A stretch of DNA of 30,916 nt from an uncultured Oscillospiraceae bacterium (GTDB taxonomy: Bacteria; Bacillota; Clostridia; Oscillospirales; Oscillospiraceae): positions 1 through 30,916 of the forward strand of contig CAJTOE010000011.1 of NCBI GenBank assembly GCA_910577805.1, read 5' to 3'. Position numbers and translations under genes: made by a program. Within the stretch, counting starts at the first letter, position 1, and each line of letters begins with the position of its first letter. The notes under the pieces were generated by a model. That model did no database searches. It had not been told where the DNA came from and worked only from the letters and a program-made list of their open reading frames with translations. This document shows positions 28,218 to 30,916 of the stretch, piece after piece.

Positions 28218-30410
28218 TTACAGCGTGATTTCGCCGACAGCAATGATGTCTGCACTGACCGACCCGTTGCTGCCAAAGGTGATTTCCTTCTCCGTTTCCC
28301 ACACCTTCACCTCACTGCCGCTGGGGGCGGAGAACGTCACTTTCGTCTTTCCGCTGCCGGACGGGGCCTGAATGGAGGAAAGCGCCACAGAGGTCCCCTT
28401 CTCCACCCGGATGGTCAGCCAGTGTCCGCCGCCAATCTCCACGCTCACCTTTTTCCCCAGTCCGCCCGATACCGGACTGAGGGTAAGCTTGTCAGGATTG
28501 CTTCCGTCGCCAGGGGTGCTGGCGGCCTTGATTTCGCCCTTGCCCCACTTCGTCACCTTGCCGTCCTTTGTCTCTGCAATCGCAATGTAGGTCTTGTTCT
28601 TGTCCGCACTGTCAGGGGTAAACGTCTTGTCCTTCAGCTCTTTCCAGGCGCCCGGCAGCTCTTCGCCAACCTTCAGCGCGGCCAAGCTGCTGTCGCCCAA
28701 CAGATAATGCAGTTTATTTCCGCTCGTCTCTCCGGTCACCGTCACTGTGATTTTCCCGTCAGAGTCCTTTTTCGCCGTCACACTCAGACCCTTAGCATCT
28801 TCCGGGTCAGTGGTAGGCGGGGTATAAGCTCCAATTGCCACACATGCCCACTTTGTAATTTTTCCGTCCTTTGCTTCGATAACCACAATATGGGTATTCG
28901 TTGCTTCTGCCGAAATGGCTTCATTGGGTAACGGGGTCCAGTCAGCCGCAGTAAAAGTATCATTTGTGGGTTTTGTCTGCATAGTCGTGAACAGCTTATA
29001 ATGACGGGAACTGCCCTCTACTGGTGCTTCCGTCACGCTTACTTCCACTTTTCCGCCTTCATTTTTGCTTGCGGTCACAGTCAAATCGCCAATTGCGGGT
29101 CCCGGATTTTCGGGCGGAGTACCAATTGCCGCACATGCCCACTTTGTAATTTTTCCGTCCTTTGCTTCGATAACCACAATATGGGTATTCGTTGCTTCTG
29201 CCGAAATAGCTTCATTGGGTAACGGGGTCCAGTCAGCCACAGTAAACGTATCATTTGTGGGTTTTGTCTGCATAGTCGTGAACAGCTTATAATGACGGGA
29301 ACTGCCCGTTACTGGTGCTTCCGTCACGCTCACTTCCACTTTTCCGCCTGCATTTCTGCTTGCGGTCACAGTCAAATCGCCAATTGCCGGGGTTGTATCT
29401 TTTTCTACAATCTCACCATTTGCGTTAATTTCGTGCTGGCTATCAACGTACGGTTTGAAGCTGTAGTCACCTGCTGTAGCGGGTGTCTCGGTAAACTTTC
29501 CGCCAGAAATGTCGGGAGTCATTCCATTACCATTACCGCCGCCAGGAGTCGTTTGTGCCTTTGTTCTAAAAATGGTAGAACTAGAACTAAATGTGCCGCC
29601 TGTAATGTCCAGGTCACCATTAATATTGCTGTAAGGGATAGAAAACACATAAGGTCCGCCATCGCTGGAAGTCTCATTAGGTGTAGAGAATGTACCACCT
29701 GAAATTGTAACGTTAGCATCTGCGGGCAAATAGACAACCGCATTAAATTTTTCAGTATTGATAACATTTTTGATGGAATACTTGCCGCCAGTTATGTTCA
29801 ATGTAGGTGCTGGGTTAGCTTTTGTGTTGTTCATCCCGATGGCGGAATAGGAGCCTTTAATTTCTGTACTGCCGCTAAGGGTAACTTCAGCATTGTTGAA
29901 CAAAGCTAAACCGTATAAACCACACTCTTGTTCTCCTTGAGTGCTAGAAGCGTCGATAGTACCTCCGCTCATGGTTAATTTACCGCCAGCATCCACGACA
30001 ACAACACTTCTACCATCTCCATCATTGCTGCTTGTTGCTTGCATGCTGGAAGTAAATGTACCACCTTTAATATCAGCATTTCCTTTGATACTCAAAAGGG
30101 TATGGCCGTTAGAAGTAAATGTACCACCAGTAATTTCCAAGTTTTTACCCGTAGGAACCGTAATCGTGTGTCCAGCTAAATCAATATTCACGTTTTCCCA
30201 AGTTGCACCGTCTTGCGCGGACACATCTTTCAAAAGCGTAATTGTACCCCCGGCTTGGGCAGCCTGAATAGCCTCTTGCAAAGTGAGGTACTCAGTCGAG
30301 CCTATTTTTGCCTCATTCGCCCCATCGCCATCCGCCGCCCACGCTGCGCCTGTGACCATGGTCAGCAGCATTCCCAACGCCAGCAGGCTTGCCAAAAAAC
30401 GTTTTTTCAT
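28218..30410 (-). CDS. Large secreted beta-helix surface protein with duplicated domain
   Basis: This 730-residue secreted protein has a signal peptide (1 to about 27, ending AWAAD). A right-handed beta-helix region follows (about 40-325), with repeated (I/L)(T/K)GG(T/K)F motifs. Two near-identical domains come next (about 340-429 and 437-526; each begins AIGDLTVTAS and ends IVVIEAKDGKITKWAC). A third diverged copy (about 540-630) and a C-terminal beta domain complete the chain. No sortase or SLH anchor is visible, so it may associate with the SLH protein encoded 12 nt downstream. ATG 30410 follows AGGAGG by 9 nt. The N-terminal half is markedly AT-richer than the rest. Adhesin or polysaccharide-binding functions are guesses. 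Confidence 0.82.
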   Translation of the reverse strand: MKKRFLASLLALGMLLTMVTGAAWAADGDGANEAKIGSTEYLTLQEAIQAAQAGGTITLLKDVSAQDGATWENVNIDLAGHTITVPTGKNLEITGGTFTSNGHTLLSIKGNADIKGGTFTSSMQATSSNDGDGRSVVVVDAGGKLTMSGGTIDASSTQGEQECGLYGLALFNNAEVTLSGSTEIKGSYSAIGMNNTKANPAPTLNITGGKYSIKNVINTEKFNAVVYLPADANVTISGGTFSTPNETSSDGGPYVFSIPYSNINGDLDITGGTFSSSSTIFRTKAQTTPGGGNGNGMTPDISGGKFTETPATAGDYSFKPYVDSQHEINANGEIVEKDTTPAIGDLTVTASRNAGGKVEVSVTEAPVTGSSRHYKLFTTMQTKPTNDTFTVADWTPLPNEAISAEATNTHIVVIEAKDGKITKWACAAIGTPPENPGPAIGDLTVTASKNEGGKVEVSVTEAPVEGSSRHYKLFTTMQTKPTNDTFTAADWTPLPNEAISAEATNTHIVVIEAKDGKITKWACVAIGAYTPPTTDPEDAKGLSVTAKKDSDGKITVTVTGETSGNKLHYLLGDSSLAALKVGEELPGAWKELKDKTFTPDSADKNKTYIAIAETKDGKVTKWGKGEIKAASTPGDGSNPDKLTLSPVSGGLGKKVSVEIGGGHWLTIRVEKGTSVALSSIQAPSGSGKTKVTFSAPSGSEVKVWETEKEITFGSNGSVSADIIAVGEITL
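28831..29390 (-). repeat. Two 269-bp direct repeats inside the surface-protein gene
   Basis: Bases 28831-29099 and 29122-29390 are nearly identical direct repeats with a 291-bp (97-codon) period, differing at only a handful of positions. This is a recent in-frame duplication, or is kept uniform by recombination. Confidence 0.9.
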
Positions 30411-30451
30411 GGTAATCAACCTCCTATTGCTCCATGATAGTACTATTGTTG

Positions 30452-30480
30452 ATTATACAATATTCGACCCACATACGCAA
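30452..30480 (-). promoter_or_regulatory. Promoter of the surface-protein operon
   Basis: On the minus strand TTGCGT (30480-30475), a 17-bp spacer and a perfect TATAAT (30457-30452) give a leader of about 35 nt containing AGGAGG. Confidence 0.65.
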
Positions 30481-30607
30481 GGGCAATTCTGGCAAAAAAT
30501 TTAAGTCGTAAAGTCGCGCAGCCCTTGGGGCTTCCCCTGTGAGGGGGGGCGCGTAGCGGCAAAGACACAGGTACAGTATATGCGGCTTAGGCGTGATGTT
30601 GCGAGGA

Positions 30608-30705
30608 GTCTACCAAAAGTCTACCAAAAAGGGGACGCAATCTCTTGCGGCGCAGGGGGTTGCGTTTTTTTGTGTTTTCGGGGGTCTACCAGAAGTCTAC
30701 CAAGA
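30608..30705. repeat. Paired 11-bp direct repeats flanking a hairpin
   Basis: GTCTACCAAAA occurs twice in tandem (30608-30618, 30619-30629), and GTCTACCAGAA/GTCTACCAAGA occur in tandem at 30684-30694 and 30695-30705. The two pairs flank the hairpin at 30635-30665. The rest of 30491-30871 holds no credible gene; it also contains a GGAAAC/GTTTCC mini-hairpin before a T run (30720-30749). Confidence 0.7.
30635..30671 (+). terminator. Terminator-like hairpin within the paired repeats
   Basis: ACGCAA (30635-30640) and TTGCGT (30660-30665) pair, with an inner TGCG-G-CGCA hairpin, followed by seven T. No plus-strand gene ends just upstream in view, so its function here is unclear. Confidence 0.45.
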
Positions 30706-30782
30706 TTACTTTTTGTCCAGGAAACCTGTAAAGTTTCCCGGATTTTTTTCTTTTCTCACAACTTTTTCATCCATGTAAGGAC

Positions 30783-30791
30783 TGTTATACT
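30783..30791 (+). promoter_or_regulatory. Extended -10 promoter for the gene at the window end
   Basis: TGTTATACT (30783-30791) is an extended -10; the -35 position is only a T-rich stretch. The RNA would start near 30798, with a leader of about 74 nt. Confidence 0.4.
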
Positions 30792-30871
30792 GGCCTGCTG
30801 ACCAAAATAGTTCCCCAAAGCCTCGAAAAAGGGCGAAAACGCCCAACATTTTAAAAAGGAGGAACTCCAAA

Positions 30872-30916
30872 ATGAGAAACCTGAAGCGCGCTCTCAGCCT
30901 GGCTCTGGCTTCTATC
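30872..30916 (+). CDS. Start of a secreted protein, probably another S-layer-homology protein (partial)
   Basis: ATG 30872 follows AAGGAGGAACTCCAAA and opens 15 codons before the window ends. The peptide MRNLKRALSLALASI is the first part of a signal sequence. The same N-terminus is remembered from S-layer-homology proteins of related gut Clostridia, and the neighbouring operon also encodes surface proteins, but the visible part cannot prove the family. The 3' end is outside the window. Confidence 0.65.
   Translation, partial: MRNLKRALSLALASI

Noticed and set aside
27327..28931. 534-codon plus-strand frame across the SLH and surface-protein genes
   Set aside because: It runs antisense through two genes with signal peptides and recognisable domains; its translation shows no family resemblance.
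30608..30705. Short CRISPR-like array
   Set aside because: The units are 11 bp, in directly abutting pairs, and without spacers of constant length.
1..30916. tRNA, rRNA or replication origin
   Set aside because: No cloverleaf with CCA-type acceptor pairing, rRNA core sequence or DnaA-box cluster was noticed by eye. A covariance scan could still find something small.

Overview
The window looks like a chromosomal stretch from a moderately GC-rich, spore-forming, anaerobic Firmicute, most likely a gut bacterium of the Oscillospiraceae (Flavonifractor/Pseudoflavonifractor/Oscillibacter type). That placement is inferred from the protein families together: a SpoIIQ-like M23 peptidase, the TatD-linked radical SAM protein, a DUF4342 protein, S-layer-homology proteins, strong Gram-positive Shine-Dalgarno sites with frequent GTG/TTG starts, and a dispersed repeat ending in TTTCACCCTCATCCGTC. 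No rRNA or tRNA gene was seen.

Layout. 1-3106 (+): a dispersed repeat, then a compact operon of a HisJ-type PHP phosphatase, rpiB and glpK. 3119-5219 (-): a DegV lipid-binding protein and a voltage-gated-type K+ channel. 5348-12630 (-): a sugar-salvage locus reading galE, sugar nucleotidyltransferase, NahK-like anomeric kinase and PocR-AraC regulator, then a sugar ABC importer (binding protein and two permeases). Its enzymes match the lacto-N-biose/galacto-N-biose route, except that no phosphorylase is present. The GalE substrate gate is Cys, which favours N-acetylated UDP-sugars.

12780-13145: a compact locus resembling a type I toxin-antitoxin system. A 28-residue membrane peptide lies between two converging consensus promoters and ends in a shared hairpin. 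13277-16276 (+): MgtE, a PepSY protein and the SpoIIQ-like peptidase. 16362-19496 (mostly +): a second full repeat copy, a lipoprotein, TatD with its partner radical SAM protein, and three very small proteins.

19504-22994 (-): an orphan phage module of collagen-repeat tail protein, coiled-coil membrane protein, small membrane protein, holin and CHAP endolysin. No head, portal, terminase or integrase gene is visible around it. 23262-26830 (+): a two-component operon with a flavodoxin-fold gene between response regulator and histidine kinase. 26931-30410 (-): an S-layer-homology protein and a large beta-helix surface protein with a recent internal duplication. The window ends in the first 15 codons of another secreted protein.

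Most interesting items: the small-toxin locus with its mirrored promoters, the modular dispersed repeat, the HexNAc/galactose locus with its duplicated terminator, the orphan tail-plus-lysis cassette, and the paired 11-bp repeats at 30608-30705.
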